A stretch of 64,000 bases of DNA, from positions 1,705,501 to 1,769,500 of the forward strand of contig NZ_CP106881.1 of assembly GCF_023634805.2 (NCBI RefSeq). Reading direction: 5' to 3'. Source of the stretch: Comamonas endophytica (GTDB taxonomy: Bacteria > Pseudomonadota > Gammaproteobacteria > Burkholderiales > Burkholderiaceae_C). The notes under the pieces were generated by a model. It was not told the origin of the DNA. It was given only the letters and a program-made list of their open reading frames with translations, and searched no databases. Made by a program: the position numbers and the translations under genes. Of the stretch, positions 18,399 through 26,772 are shown piece after piece (positions within the stretch are counted from its first letter, which is position 1; each line of letters starts with the position of its first letter).

Positions 18399-19109
18399 CT
18401 AGGCGCTTTCCGCCTGCGCCTGCGCATCCGCGCGCAGCGCATTCACCACCGGCTCGCCGCCGCGGATGATGTCCTGCGCCACCGCCTGCGCCGCGAGTTC
18501 GGGATCGCGCGCCTTCAGCGCGGCCAGCAGGCCGTCATGCTCGTGGGTCTTCGGCAGCGGGACGGTGTCGCGGTAGATCAGGTTGAGATAGGGGCCGGTG
18601 CGCACCCACAGCGACTCGATCAGCGCCACCAGCTCGGCGCGCCCGCTCAGGGCGTAGATGCCGAGGTGGAATTCACGGTTCAGCCGCATGGTGCTGCGGT
18701 AATCGCCGCCGCGCTTGGCGACCATCATCTGCCGGTGCAGCTTGCCCAGCGCCACGAGATCGGCGTTCTTCACGTTCTCCGCCGCGCAGCGGCAGGCCAG
18801 GCCCTCGAGCGCGACGCGGATGTCGCGCAGCTCGATGTAGTCGTCCGCGCTCAGCACCGGCACGGTCACCGACTTGTTGCGGTGCATCGTCAGCGCGCGC
18901 TCGGCCACCAGTTGCAGCATGGCTTCGCGCACCGGGGTCTGGCTCACGCCCAGGCGGTCGATCAGCGTGCGGGCGCTGAGTTTCTGGCCCGGCAGCAGCT
19001 CGCCGTTGGCCAGTGCGCTGCGCATGAATTCATACACCTTGGTCGACAGGTTCGTGTGTGCAAGGCGCTCCGAGGCTTCGTGCGCGTTATCGCTGGCGGA
19101 CAGGATCAT
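18399..19109 (-). CDS. GntR-family regulator, FadR/FCD subfamily
   Basis: 236 residues from the ATG at 19109; a GTG at 19193 would add 28 residues but has no spaced ribosome site. The winged helix-turn-helix covers about residues 18-85 (TKVYEFMRSALANGELLPGQ, LIDRLGVSQTPVREAMLQLVAE). An all-helical FCD effector domain follows, with metal or ligand residues in YIELRDIRVALEGLA, REFHLGIYALSG and HDGLLAALKARDPELAA. It is divergent from the ThDP enzyme gene at 19256. The palindrome at 19207-19225 between them overlaps that gene's promoter, so it likely represses itself and the cluster until an acid effector binds. Confidence 0.9.
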   Translation of the reverse strand: MILSASDNAHEASERLAHTNLSTKVYEFMRSALANGELLPGQKLSARTLIDRLGVSQTPVREAMLQLVAERALTMHRNKSVTVPVLSADDYIELRDIRVALEGLACRCAAENVKNADLVALGKLHRQMMVAKRGGDYRSTMRLNREFHLGIYALSGRAELVALIESLWVRTGPYLNLIYRDTVPLPKTHEHDGLLAALKARDPELAAQAVAQDIIRGGEPVVNALRADAQAQAESA

Positions 19110-19199
19110 TTTCAAAAAGTGTTCAAAGGGTTTGGCCAATTGAATCACACGCACAGCCAAGGGGTCCAAGGCGGCGGTTCTCCACTGGGTCACTCCGGG

Positions 19200-19228
19200 T
19201 TGACATATTCTATAGTTTATAGAATTAT
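19200..19228 (+). promoter_or_regulatory. Sigma-70 promoter of the ThDP enzyme-ADH-hydratase operon
   Basis: TTGACA at 19200-19205 is a perfect -35 and AATTAT at 19223-19228, 17 bases later, is a weak -10. The spacer is almost filled by the operator palindrome at 19207-19225. The start codon is at 19256. Confidence 0.6.
19207..19225. promoter_or_regulatory. Candidate GntR operator, site 2 (perfect palindrome)
   Basis: ATTCTATA-GTT-TATAGAAT: both 8-base arms are exact inverted repeats. It lies between gntR and the ThDP enzyme gene, within the latter's -35/-10 spacer. Two close relatives lie at 14183-14201 and 25814-25832. Confidence 0.75.
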
Positions 19229-19255
19229 TCGAAGCATTCTACTAGGAGACACGCC

Positions 19256-21028
19256 GTGAACGACATCGCTTCCGCTCCCGTTGCATCCCTGGATGCGCTC
19301 GATCCCACCACCCGCCGCGCCACGCGCTCGCGCGGGCTGGACTACCGCGATACCGTCGCGCACCGCATCGCCCAGGGCCTGCAGCGCCACGGCGTGACCT
19401 GCCTTTTCGGCCAGAGCCTGCCGTCGATGGTGCACCTGGCCGCGCGCGAGCTGGGCCTGCAGCAGATCGCCTACCGCCAGGAGAACACCGGCGGCTACAT
19501 GGCCGATGCCTATGCGCGGCTCACCGGCAAGGTGGGCGTGGTCACCGCGCAGAACGGCCCCGCCGCCGCCCTGCTGGTGGCGCCGCTGATGGAGGCGCTG
19601 AAGGTGTCGGTGCCGGTGATCGCGCTGGTGCAGGACGTGGCGCGCGACCAGACGGACCGCAACGCCTTCCAGGAAATCGACCACGAGTCCATGTTCCGCC
19701 CCTGCAGCAAGTGGGTGCGCCGCGTCACCGATGCCAGGCGCATCGACGACTACCTGGACATGGCCTTCGTGGCCGCCACCAGCGGCCGGCCCGGGCCTGC
19801 CGTGCTGATGCTGCCCGCCGACCTGCTGCTCGAGCCCGCGCCCCCCGCCAGCCATCGTGCCGCCTCGCTGGGCCACTATCCGCTGGACCGCGCCCTGCCC
19901 GGCAGCGCCGACCTGGATGCCGCCGCGGCCCTGCTGGCCGGCGCCGAGCGGCCCGTCGTCATTGCCGGCGGCGGCGTGCACCTGTCGGGCGCCAGCGCCG
20001 AGCTTGCACGTCTGCAGGAGGCCGCCAGCCTGCCCGTGGCCACCACCGTCATGGGCAAGGGCAGCGTGGACGAGCGCCATCCGCTGTCGCTGGGCGTGGT
20101 CAGCTACTTCACCGGGCCCAACGGCGGCGCGCGCTATCTCAAGCAGATGGTCACGGGCGCCGATGTGGTGCTGCTCGTGGGCAACCGCACCAACCAGAAC
20201 GGCACCGATTCCTGGAAGCTGTACCCCGAGGGCGCGAAATTCATCCACATCGACGTGGCGCCCGAGGAAGTCGGCCGCAACTACGAAGCCATGCGGCTGA
20301 TCGGCGACGCGCGGCTGACGCTGGCCGCCCTCACCGAGCGCCTGGAGACGCTCGACCTGGGCAAGCGCCATGCCGCGCGCGCCGATGTCGAGGCCACGAT
20401 CCGCCAGGGCCAGCAGCAGCATGTGCGCGAGGTGGCGCGGCTGGTCGAGAGCGATGCCGCGCCGGTGCGGCCGGAGCGCATCATGGCGGAGATCGACAGC
20501 CGTCTGCAGGGCGACAGCGTGGTGGTGGCCGATGCCAGCTACTCCTCGATCTGGATCGCCAACTACCTGAAGTCGCGCCGCGCGGGCATGCGTTTTCTCA
20601 CGCCGCGCGGCCTGGCCGGGCTGGGCTGGGGTTTCCCGATGGCCCTGGGCGCACGCGTGGCGCAGCCCGAGGGGCATATCTTCTGCGTCGTGGGCGACGG
20701 CGGCTTCGCCCATGCCTGGGCCGAGCTGGAGACCGCCGTGCGCATGAAGCTCAAGGTGGTGCTGGTGGTGCTGAACAACGGCATCCTGGGCTACCAGAAG
20801 CATGCGGAGAACGTCAAATTCGGCGCCTTCACCGATGCCTGCGAATTCGCGCCGGTGGACCATGCCGCGCTGGCCCGGGCCACCGGCGCGCATGGCGTGC
20901 GCGTGGAGCAGCCGGGCGAACTGGGCGCGGCGCTCGACGAGGCTCTCGCGGCCGACGGCGTCACGCTGATCGATGTGGTGACCGACCCGGACGCCTTCCC
21001 TCCCGTCAGCTGGTACGAGGTGGTCTGA
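19256..21028 (+). CDS. ThDP-dependent acetolactate synthase/benzoylformate decarboxylase-like enzyme (1)
   Basis: 590 residues in the three-domain ThDP fold. The cofactor-activating Glu is E76 in AYRQENTGGYMADAYAR. The central domain is near 210-340, and the ThDP/Mg motif begins at residue 480 (GDGGFAHAWAELETAVRMKL) and ends in NN at 507-508. Family members cleave or join C-C bonds next to a carbonyl: acetolactate synthase, sulfoacetaldehyde acetyltransferase, 2-hydroxyacyl-CoA lyase, cyclohexanedione hydrolase. No small regulatory subunit is nearby, so a biosynthetic role is unlikely. Starts at GTG with GGAGACACGCC upstream. It leads the ADH and hydratase genes by one base. A catabolic lyase on a 2-oxo or 2-hydroxyacyl substrate is inferred. 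Confidence 0.85.
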   Translation: MNDIASAPVASLDALDPTTRRATRSRGLDYRDTVAHRIAQGLQRHGVTCLFGQSLPSMVHLAARELGLQQIAYRQENTGGYMADAYARLTGKVGVVTAQNGPAAALLVAPLMEALKVSVPVIALVQDVARDQTDRNAFQEIDHESMFRPCSKWVRRVTDARRIDDYLDMAFVAATSGRPGPAVLMLPADLLLEPAPPASHRAASLGHYPLDRALPGSADLDAAAALLAGAERPVVIAGGGVHLSGASAELARLQEAASLPVATTVMGKGSVDERHPLSLGVVSYFTGPNGGARYLKQMVTGADVVLLVGNRTNQNGTDSWKLYPEGAKFIHIDVAPEEVGRNYEAMRLIGDARLTLAALTERLETLDLGKRHAARADVEATIRQGQQQHVREVARLVESDAAPVRPERIMAEIDSRLQGDSVVVADASYSSIWIANYLKSRRAGMRFLTPRGLAGLGWGFPMALGARVAQPEGHIFCVVGDGGFAHAWAELETAVRMKLKVVLVVLNNGILGYQKHAENVKFGAFTDACEFAPVDHAALARATGAHGVRVEQPGELGAALDEALAADGVTLIDVVTDPDAFPPVSWYEVV

Positions 21029-21029
21029 G

Positions 21030-22088
21030 ATGCTGGCATTGCGCAAAACCGCCCCCGCTCCCGGGCTGTCGCTCGACGAGGTGCCCGAGCCCGGCCGGCC
21101 TGGCCCGGGCGAAGTGCTGATCGAGGTGGCCGCGGCCGGCATCTGCGGCTCGGACGTGCATGTCTACGAATGGACCGGCAGCTACGAGTTCATGCGCCGG
21201 CGCCTGCCGGTCATCCTGGGCCACGAGTTCTGCGGCCGCATCGCCGCCGTCGGGCCCGATGTCCCGGGCCTGGCGCAGGGCGATCTGGTGTCCGCCATTC
21301 CCACCATCGGCTGCATGAAGTGCGCGGCCTGCGCCGGCGGCTTTGCGCAGCGCTGCGAATCGCGCCGCACCATCGGGCTGACCAGCGACGGCGCCTTTGC
21401 GCGCTTCGTGCGCGTGCCCTGGCTGGCGTGCATCCCCCTGCGCGAGGGCACCGACCCGGTGCTGGGCGCGCTGATGGAGCCGCTGTGCGTGGGCGACAAC
21501 GCCGCCGAGGTGGGCGCGGTGACCCATGGCGACACGGTGCTGGTGCTGGGCCCCGGCACCATCGGCCAGGCGATCGCGCGGGCCGCTGCCTGGCGCGGCG
21601 CCACCACGGTGGTGGTGGCAGGCCTGAACGACGGCGCCCGGCTGCAGACCGCGCGCCAGATCGGCGCCACGCACACGCTGGATCTGGCGCACACGCCCGA
21701 TCTGGCCAGCGCCTTTCTGGCGGCCACCGGCAACCGCATGGCCGATGTGGTGTTCGAGGCCACGGGCCATCCCGCCAGCATCTCGCAGGGGCTGTCGGTG
21801 CTGCGCAAGGACGGCATCCTGGTGACGGCCGGCATCCATGCCCAGCCCGCGTCCATCGACCTGACGGCACTGGTGCGCAACCGCCAGCAGATCCGCGGCG
21901 CCCATGCCTCGCAGCGCCGCGGCTGGGAGGTGATGGCGCGCCGCCTGTACGAAACGCCCGAGGCCGTGCGGCCCTTTGTCTCGCTGGTGATGGGGCTGGA
22001 CCAGGCCATCGAGGGCTTCGAGCAATCGAAGGCGCGCGGTGTGTCCAAGGTGGTGCTGCAGCCCGGCCTTGCCATGGAGGCTGCATGA
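21030..22088 (+). CDS. Zinc-dependent alcohol dehydrogenase (sorbitol/threonine dehydrogenase type)
   Basis: 352-residue zinc MDR enzyme. Catalytic zinc ligands are Cys in AGICGSDVHVYE and His-Glu in LGHEFCG. The structural zinc site has four Cys in GCMKCAACAGG, a C-x2-C-x2-C-x7-C pattern. The cofactor motif is LGPGTIGQAIARAA near residue 172. It oxidises a secondary alcohol to a ketone with NAD(P). It follows the ThDP enzyme gene after one base and overlaps the hydratase gene by four bases (ATGA), so the three work together. It could produce the ketone or aldehyde that the ThDP enzyme handles, or remove its product. Confidence 0.9.
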   Translation: MLALRKTAPAPGLSLDEVPEPGRPGPGEVLIEVAAAGICGSDVHVYEWTGSYEFMRRRLPVILGHEFCGRIAAVGPDVPGLAQGDLVSAIPTIGCMKCAACAGGFAQRCESRRTIGLTSDGAFARFVRVPWLACIPLREGTDPVLGALMEPLCVGDNAAEVGAVTHGDTVLVLGPGTIGQAIARAAAWRGATTVVVAGLNDGARLQTARQIGATHTLDLAHTPDLASAFLAATGNRMADVVFEATGHPASISQGLSVLRKDGILVTAGIHAQPASIDLTALVRNRQQIRGAHASQRRGWEVMARRLYETPEAVRPFVSLVMGLDQAIEGFEQSKARGVSKVVLQPGLAMEAA

Positions 22089-22870
22089 ACGCCGACGCGG
22101 GAGAAATCCTCTACGAAGTGCGCGACGGCCATACCGCCGTGCTGACCCTCAACCGGCCGCAGGCGCGCAACGCCGTCAACGGCGCCGTGGCCGCGGCCAT
22201 GGAGGCGCTGGTGGAGCGCACCGAGTCCGATCCCGAAATCCGCGCGGTGGTGCTTGCCAGCTCGCATGCGGAGGTGTTTTCCGCCGGCGCGGATCTGAAG
22301 GAGATCGCCGCCGGCCGGCGCGCCAGCCTGCGCACGGAACGCGGCGGCTTTGCCGGCCTGGCCTTTGCGCGGCGCGACAAGCCATGGATCGCCGCGGTGG
22401 ACGGCAAGGCCCTGGCCGGCGGCTGCGAGCTGGTGCTGAGCTGCGACATGGTCGTGGCCTCCACCGCTGCCAGCTTCGGCCTGCCCGAAGTATTGCGCGG
22501 GCTGGTGGCCGCGGCCGGAGGCCTGTACCGGCTGCCGCGCGCGCTGCCCCCGAATGTCGCCCTGGAGCTGATCGCCACCGCCCTGCCGATCGACGCGGCG
22601 CGCGCCCACCATTTCGGTTTCGTCAACCGCCTCACGGCGCCGGGCGAGGCGCTGCAGGAGGCGCTGCTGCTGGCGCGCCAGATCGGCGCCAATGCCCCGG
22701 TGGCGGTGCGCGAGAGCCTGAAGGTGGCGCGCGCCGCGCTGGACCGCATCGAGCCCGAACTGCGCCAGCGCAGCGCCGAGGCCATGGCCGTGGTGGCGGC
22801 CAGCGAGGATTACCGCGAAGGGCCGCTGGCTTTCATTGAAAAGCGCGCGCCGCGGTGGAGGGGGCGCTGA
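22085..22870 (+). CDS. Enoyl-CoA hydratase/isomerase (crotonase) family protein
   Basis: 261 residues of the crotonase fold. The oxyanion-hole segments are AEVFSAGADLKEIAAGR near residue 62 and DGKALAGGCELVLSCDMVV near 105. One of the two usual catalytic acids is seen in FGLPEVLRGL; the second position (GGLYRLPRALP) lacks an acidic residue, so isomerase, hydrolase or lyase activity is possible rather than standard hydration. Its start overlaps the ADH stop. It is the last gene of the operon and shows, with the CoA-transferase, that the pathway runs through CoA esters. Confidence 0.87.
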   Translation: MNADAGEILYEVRDGHTAVLTLNRPQARNAVNGAVAAAMEALVERTESDPEIRAVVLASSHAEVFSAGADLKEIAAGRRASLRTERGGFAGLAFARRDKPWIAAVDGKALAGGCELVLSCDMVVASTAASFGLPEVLRGLVAAAGGLYRLPRALPPNVALELIATALPIDAARAHHFGFVNRLTAPGEALQEALLLARQIGANAPVAVRESLKVARAALDRIEPELRQRSAEAMAVVAASEDYREGPLAFIEKRAPRWRGR

Positions 22871-22904
22871 GGGCCCGATTGCCCGCTGGGCGCCCCCGGC
22901 AAGG

Positions 22905-23022
22905 GCATTTTCATCTTGACCGCCCTGCCCTGAAACGCCCTTCGACGGGACCGCCGAGGCAGGCTCAGGGCGAACGGTGGGGTTATCCGTTCGTCCTGAG
23001 CTTGTCGAAGGATGACGGGCTG
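22905..23022. repeat. REP-like intergenic repeat, copy 3 (long form, inverted relative to copy 2)
   Basis: Begins GCATTTTCATCTTGACC, continues CGCCCTGCCCTGAAACGCCC and TTCGACGGGACCGCCGAGGC, then holds the AGGCTCAGGGCGAACGG and CCGTTCGTCCTGAGCTTGTC hairpin arms. Nearly the whole of it matches copy 2 in reverse complement. It separates two convergent operons. Confidence 0.8.
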
Positions 23023-23070
23023 CTCAGCACGAAACTGCCATAGGCGCCCCCGGCTGGGCGCCCCCCACCT

Positions 23071-24003
23071 TCAAACATTGAGAAAATTCAACCCCAGCCC
23101 GGGCCGCTCCCACTCCATCGCCACCAGCCGCCCGGTGGAGGACAGGGTGATGAAAGCAGTCTGCAACGAAGGCCCGCCAAAGCACAGATTGGTGGTCATG
23201 GCGTCGGGCATGGGAATGTGTTCGATGTGCGCGCCGCAGGGCGACACCACCGTGATGCCGCCGTTCGAGAGCGTCGCCACGCAGATATTGCCGGCGCTGT
23301 CCAGCGCCAGCGAATCCAGGTTCTGGTAGCCCGGCAGCCCCGCCACCAGCCGCCCGCCCTGGGGCGAATGCGGCCAGGGCTGGGGCTTGATCTCGCCCGG
23401 CGCGCTCAGCTCGAAGGCCCAGATCCGACCGGTGAAGGTCTCGGCCACATAGAGCGTGCGTTCATCGGCCGACAGCCCGATGCCGTTGGGCGACCACAGC
23501 GGGAAGATGATCTCGCGGATGGAGGAGCCATCGGCCCGGGCGTAATACACGCTGCCCCGGTCCACGTCGCGCGCCCGGGTCTTGCCATGGTCGGTGAACC
23601 AGAAGCCACCCTGGCGGTCGAACACCAGGTCGTTGGGCCCGCGCAGCGGTCCGCTTTCGCTGCGCTCGTAGAGGCGCTCGACGCGGCCGCTGGCCAGGTC
23701 CACGGTCTCGATCCAGCCGCCGGTGTAATCGTCCGCCTGCCCGATCGGGCGTATGCCGTGCTCGGCGCTGTCATGCCACTTGAAGCCGCCGTTGTTGCAG
23801 ATGTAGACCTTGCCATCGGGCCCGAGGGCCGCGCCGTTGGGCCCGCCCTGCAACTGCACGATGCGCTCGACGCGGCCATCGGTGCCCACGCGCGTCAGCG
23901 TGCGGCCCTCGATCTCCACCAGCAGCAGCGAGCCGTCGGGCATGGCGATCGGGCCTTCGGGAAAGCGCAGGCCTGCGGCTATTTCCTGGATTCGAACGGT
24001 CAT
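23071..24003 (-). CDS. SMP-30/gluconolactonase-family protein (2)
   Basis: 310-residue predicted beta-propeller lactonase. Metal-site motifs: LRFPEGPIAMPDGSLLLVE (Glu), LRGPNDLVFDRQGGFWFTD (Asn), SPNGIGLSADERTLYVAE (Asn) and LDSLALDSAGNICVA (Asp). It differs clearly from the SMP-30 protein at 9091, so the two are not a recent duplication. It starts on the ATGA overlap with the second ThDP enzyme gene, so the two are translated together. That pairing, a C-C lyase with a lactonase, hints at a cyclic ester or diketone intermediate. Confidence 0.85.
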   Translation of the reverse strand: MTVRIQEIAAGLRFPEGPIAMPDGSLLLVEIEGRTLTRVGTDGRVERIVQLQGGPNGAALGPDGKVYICNNGGFKWHDSAEHGIRPIGQADDYTGGWIETVDLASGRVERLYERSESGPLRGPNDLVFDRQGGFWFTDHGKTRARDVDRGSVYYARADGSSIREIIFPLWSPNGIGLSADERTLYVAETFTGRIWAFELSAPGEIKPQPWPHSPQGGRLVAGLPGYQNLDSLALDSAGNICVATLSNGGITVVSPCGAHIEHIPMPDAMTTNLCFGGPSLQTAFITLSSTGRLVAMEWERPGLGLNFLNV

Positions 24004-25745
24004 TGCGCGTCTCCTTGGGGTTCACGGGATTCGACGACCGCGCTCAGTGGCGAGGTCAGCTGATCGAAGCGCAACTCCAGCGAAGTCATCACGTCGATGA
24101 CGGTGGGCCGGCCGCTGGCCAGCGCCGCCTGCAGCGCCGGGCCCAGTTGGGACGGCTCATGCACCCGCACGCCCTCGCAGCCCATGCCGCGGGCAATGGC
24201 GGCGTGGTCGAAGTCGCCCAGCGTCGTGGCAAAGGGCCCGCGCGAATGCAGCGACCAGCCCAGTGCCTGGTTGTTGAAGATGATCACGACGATGGGCAGC
24301 GATTGCTCGACGGCGGTCATGAGCCCGTTCATGGTCATGGCGAAGCCGCCGTCGCCCACCACCGCCACCACCGCGCGCTCGGGGTGCACCAGCTTGGCCG
24401 CCAGCGCCGCTGGAATGCCGTAGCCCATCGGGCCGGCGCCCGCCGCCTGCAGGAAGGCGCCCGCCGAGCGCGTCTGGTAGCAGTGCGTCATGAAAATGCG
24501 GTTCTCGCCCGCGTCGCAGGTGACGATCGCATCCTCGGGCAGATGCGCGTGCATCTCGGCGATGATGCGCTGCGGCATCAGCGGCGCGGCGTCGGACTGG
24601 TAGGCCGGCGCGTTGAAATGCCCATGCCGCGCGCGGTGGCCGGCCACGCGCTGCTGCCCGGCAAACGCGGGCATGCCGCCCAGTGCCTCGCCCAGCTGAT
24701 CGAGCACCGCGCCGGCATCGCCCAGCAGCACATGCTCCGCCGGGAAGGTCCAGGAGGCGTTGCGCGTCTCCACGTCGATCTGCACGAAGACCTGGCGCTC
24801 CGGGTCGAGCAGCAGCGGGTTCTCGCGCACGGTGTCAGAGGCCGTGAGCTTGGAGCCCACCACCAGCACCAGGTCGGCCTCGGCCACGCAGGCATTGGCG
24901 CCATCGGTGCCGAAGGTGCCGAACACCCCCAGTGCCAGGTCATGGGTCTCGGCCAGCACCCCCTTGCCCGAGGGCGTGGTGACGACCGGCACCCCGCTGC
25001 GCTCGGCAAAGCGCTGCAGCGCTTCGTAGGCGGCGGCCAGGCGCACGCCGTTGCCGGCGACGATCACCGGCCGGCGCGCGGCGCGCAGCGCTGCCGCGGC
25101 CTGTGCCACCGTGCGCGGATCGGCCGCCGCTGCCGGTGGCGGCAGGTAGTGATGCGTCGGATACAGCCGCGGCTCGGACTGCGGGCCGACCTCTCCGGTC
25201 AGCGCCTGCAACCCGAAGATCACCGCCACCGGGCCGGGCTGGCCGCTCAGCGCATGCTTGACTGCCAGCTGCGTCGCATGCACCGCCGAGGCCGGCTCGT
25301 GCACCGCGAACACCTGCTTGACCAGGCCGCCAAAGGCCTGGCGCGCATCCCAATTTCCGTACTCCCCCGTCCCCGATTGGTAGGGCGCATGCAGGCCAAA
25401 GGGCGGCGTGTCGCTGAAGTCCGTCAGCAGCAGCATCGGCGAGCTCGACAGCCGCGCCTCGATGGTGCCGACCAGGCCATTGCCCAGCACCCAGGGGCCC
25501 TGCCCCAGCACCACGCCCGGCTTGCGGGTGAGGCGCCCGTACACCTCGGCCATCACGGCGGCCAGCGACTCCTCGCGCACCAGCACCGTGCGGATGCTTT
25601 GCTGGCGCTGCTCGAGCGCCCCGAAGATGCGGCCGGTGTGGCCGCCGGAGATGCCGAAGACGGCGCCGATGCCGGCCTCCTCGAGGACTGCGGCAATGAG
25701 TTCCGGGCTGGGCCGGCTGTTTTTCAGACTGCGTTGGATGCTCAT
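24000..25745 (-). CDS. ThDP-dependent acetolactate synthase-like enzyme (2)
   Basis: 581 residues. The cofactor-activating Glu is E59 in VREESLAAVMAEVYGR, ten residues before the conserved Tyr. The ThDP/Mg motif starts at residue 464 (GDGGFAMTMNGLMTAVEQSL) and ends in NN. GISGGHTGRIFGAL is the N-terminal pyrimidine-domain opening. It is only distantly similar to the ThDP enzyme at 19256, so the cluster has two distinct C-C lyases rather than a duplicate. It is divergent from the liv genes; operator site 3 lies between. Closest in style to unnamed ThDP proteins of Comamonadaceae carboxylate clusters; the substrate is not known. Confidence 0.83.
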   Translation of the reverse strand: MSIQRSLKNSRPSPELIAAVLEEAGIGAVFGISGGHTGRIFGALEQRQQSIRTVLVREESLAAVMAEVYGRLTRKPGVVLGQGPWVLGNGLVGTIEARLSSSPMLLLTDFSDTPPFGLHAPYQSGTGEYGNWDARQAFGGLVKQVFAVHEPASAVHATQLAVKHALSGQPGPVAVIFGLQALTGEVGPQSEPRLYPTHHYLPPPAAAADPRTVAQAAAALRAARRPVIVAGNGVRLAAAYEALQRFAERSGVPVVTTPSGKGVLAETHDLALGVFGTFGTDGANACVAEADLVLVVGSKLTASDTVRENPLLLDPERQVFVQIDVETRNASWTFPAEHVLLGDAGAVLDQLGEALGGMPAFAGQQRVAGHRARHGHFNAPAYQSDAAPLMPQRIIAEMHAHLPEDAIVTCDAGENRIFMTHCYQTRSAGAFLQAAGAGPMGYGIPAALAAKLVHPERAVVAVVGDGGFAMTMNGLMTAVEQSLPIVVIIFNNQALGWSLHSRGPFATTLGDFDHAAIARGMGCEGVRVHEPSQLGPALQAALASGRPTVIDVMTSLELRFDQLTSPLSAVVESREPQGDAQ

Positions 25746-25813
25746 GGTTCGAAGTGGGTTGGGGCCCGGTTTGCCCTATTGACAGCGCTCGAAGCCGGGA
25801 CCAGGATGTACAC

Positions 25814-25832
25814 ATCTTGTAGTTTATAAACT
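25814..25832. promoter_or_regulatory. Candidate GntR operator, site 3
   Basis: ATCTTGTAGTTTATAAACT shares 14 of 19 positions with the perfect palindrome at 19207. It contains its own exact 12-base palindrome AGTTTATAAACT at 25821-25832. It lies between the second ThDP enzyme gene and livH. A TTGACA hexamer is at 25779-25784, but a convincing -10 after it is lacking. Confidence 0.6.
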
Positions 25833-25887
25833 ATTAACTTCAACCGGATACGGCAAAACCCGCGCCCTTGCAAATCGCATCTCTGCC

Positions 25888-26772
25888 ATGAACGATTTCA
25901 TCCAACTCCTGGTGTCGGGCATCCTGCTCGGCGGTGTCTATGCCCTCTGCGCGCTCGGGCTGAACCTCATCTTCGGCGTGGCGAAGGTGGTCAATTTCGC
26001 CCACGGCGAGTTCCTGATGCTGGGCATGTACGCGGGCTACTGGCTGATGCGCGGCACCGGCATCAATCCGTACTACGGCGCCCCGCTGGTGGGCGCCGCC
26101 TTCTTCGTGCTGGGCCTGCTCTTCTACTGGTGCCTGATGCGCTTCACCATCTACAAGCCGGAGATGACGCAGGTGTTCGCCACGCTCGGCCTGGGCATCG
26201 CGCTGCAGAACCTGGCCCTGCTGCTGTGGGGCGGCGACTACCGCACGGTGCAGGTGATGCCGGCCGGGGCGGAGTCGGTGGAGTTCCTGGGCATCACCGT
26301 GAGCGCCAACCGGCTGGTGGCCTTCTGCTTCGCCATGTCCATCCTGGCGGCGGTGGTGCTGTTCCTGCGCCTCACCTTCCTCGGGCGCGCCATCGAGGCG
26401 ATCTCGCAGGACATCTCGGCCGCGCGGCTGATGGGGATCGATCCCGGACGCATCTTCCTGCTCACCTTCGGCCTGGGCATCGGCCTCACCGGCATCGCCG
26501 GCGCGGTGCTGGTGCCCAGCTTCTATGCCTTCCCCTCGGTGGGCACCTTCTTCGTGCTCGTGGCCTTCGTGGTGGTGGTGCTGGGCGGCCTGGCCAGCGT
26601 GCCCGGGACGGTGATCGGCGGACTGGTGCTGGGGGTCATGGAGTCGTTCACGGGCTTTTTCAGCCCCGATCTCAAGGAAGCCACGCACTTCGTGCTGCTG
26701 ATCCTGCTGCTGGCGCTGCGCCCGCATGGTCTGTTCGGCGTCAAGGGCGCGGAAAAGGAGGCTCTCAAATGA
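25888..26772 (+). CDS. Branched-chain amino acid-type ABC transporter permease LivH
   Basis: 294-residue inner-membrane permease with about eight helices. The opening FIQLLVSGILLGGVYALCALGLNLIFGVAKVVNFAHGEF is the LivH signature. FVVVVLGGLASVPGTVIGGLVLG near residue 225 is the cytoplasmic loop that docks the ATPases. First gene of the livHMGF-binding protein-hydratase operon, overlapping livM by four bases. Liv-type importers in such catabolic clusters often carry aromatic or aliphatic acids rather than amino acids, which is my inference here given the CoA-ester enzymes around it. Confidence 0.92.
   Translation: MNDFIQLLVSGILLGGVYALCALGLNLIFGVAKVVNFAHGEFLMLGMYAGYWLMRGTGINPYYGAPLVGAAFFVLGLLFYWCLMRFTIYKPEMTQVFATLGLGIALQNLALLLWGGDYRTVQVMPAGAESVEFLGITVSANRLVAFCFAMSILAAVVLFLRLTFLGRAIEAISQDISAARLMGIDPGRIFLLTFGLGIGLTGIAGAVLVPSFYAFPSVGTFFVLVAFVVVVLGGLASVPGTVIGGLVLGVMESFTGFFSPDLKEATHFVLLILLLALRPHGLFGVKGAEKEALK

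Noticed and set aside
19110..19193. 28-residue N-terminal extension of the GntR regulator from a GTG at 19193
   Set aside because: The GGAG directly abuts the GTG, leaving no ribosome spacing, and the family normally starts near the helix-turn-helix.
18278..23022. Inverted repeats as ends of a composite transposon
   Set aside because: No transposase lies between them, no target duplication was seen, and the same repeat family occurs singly elsewhere.
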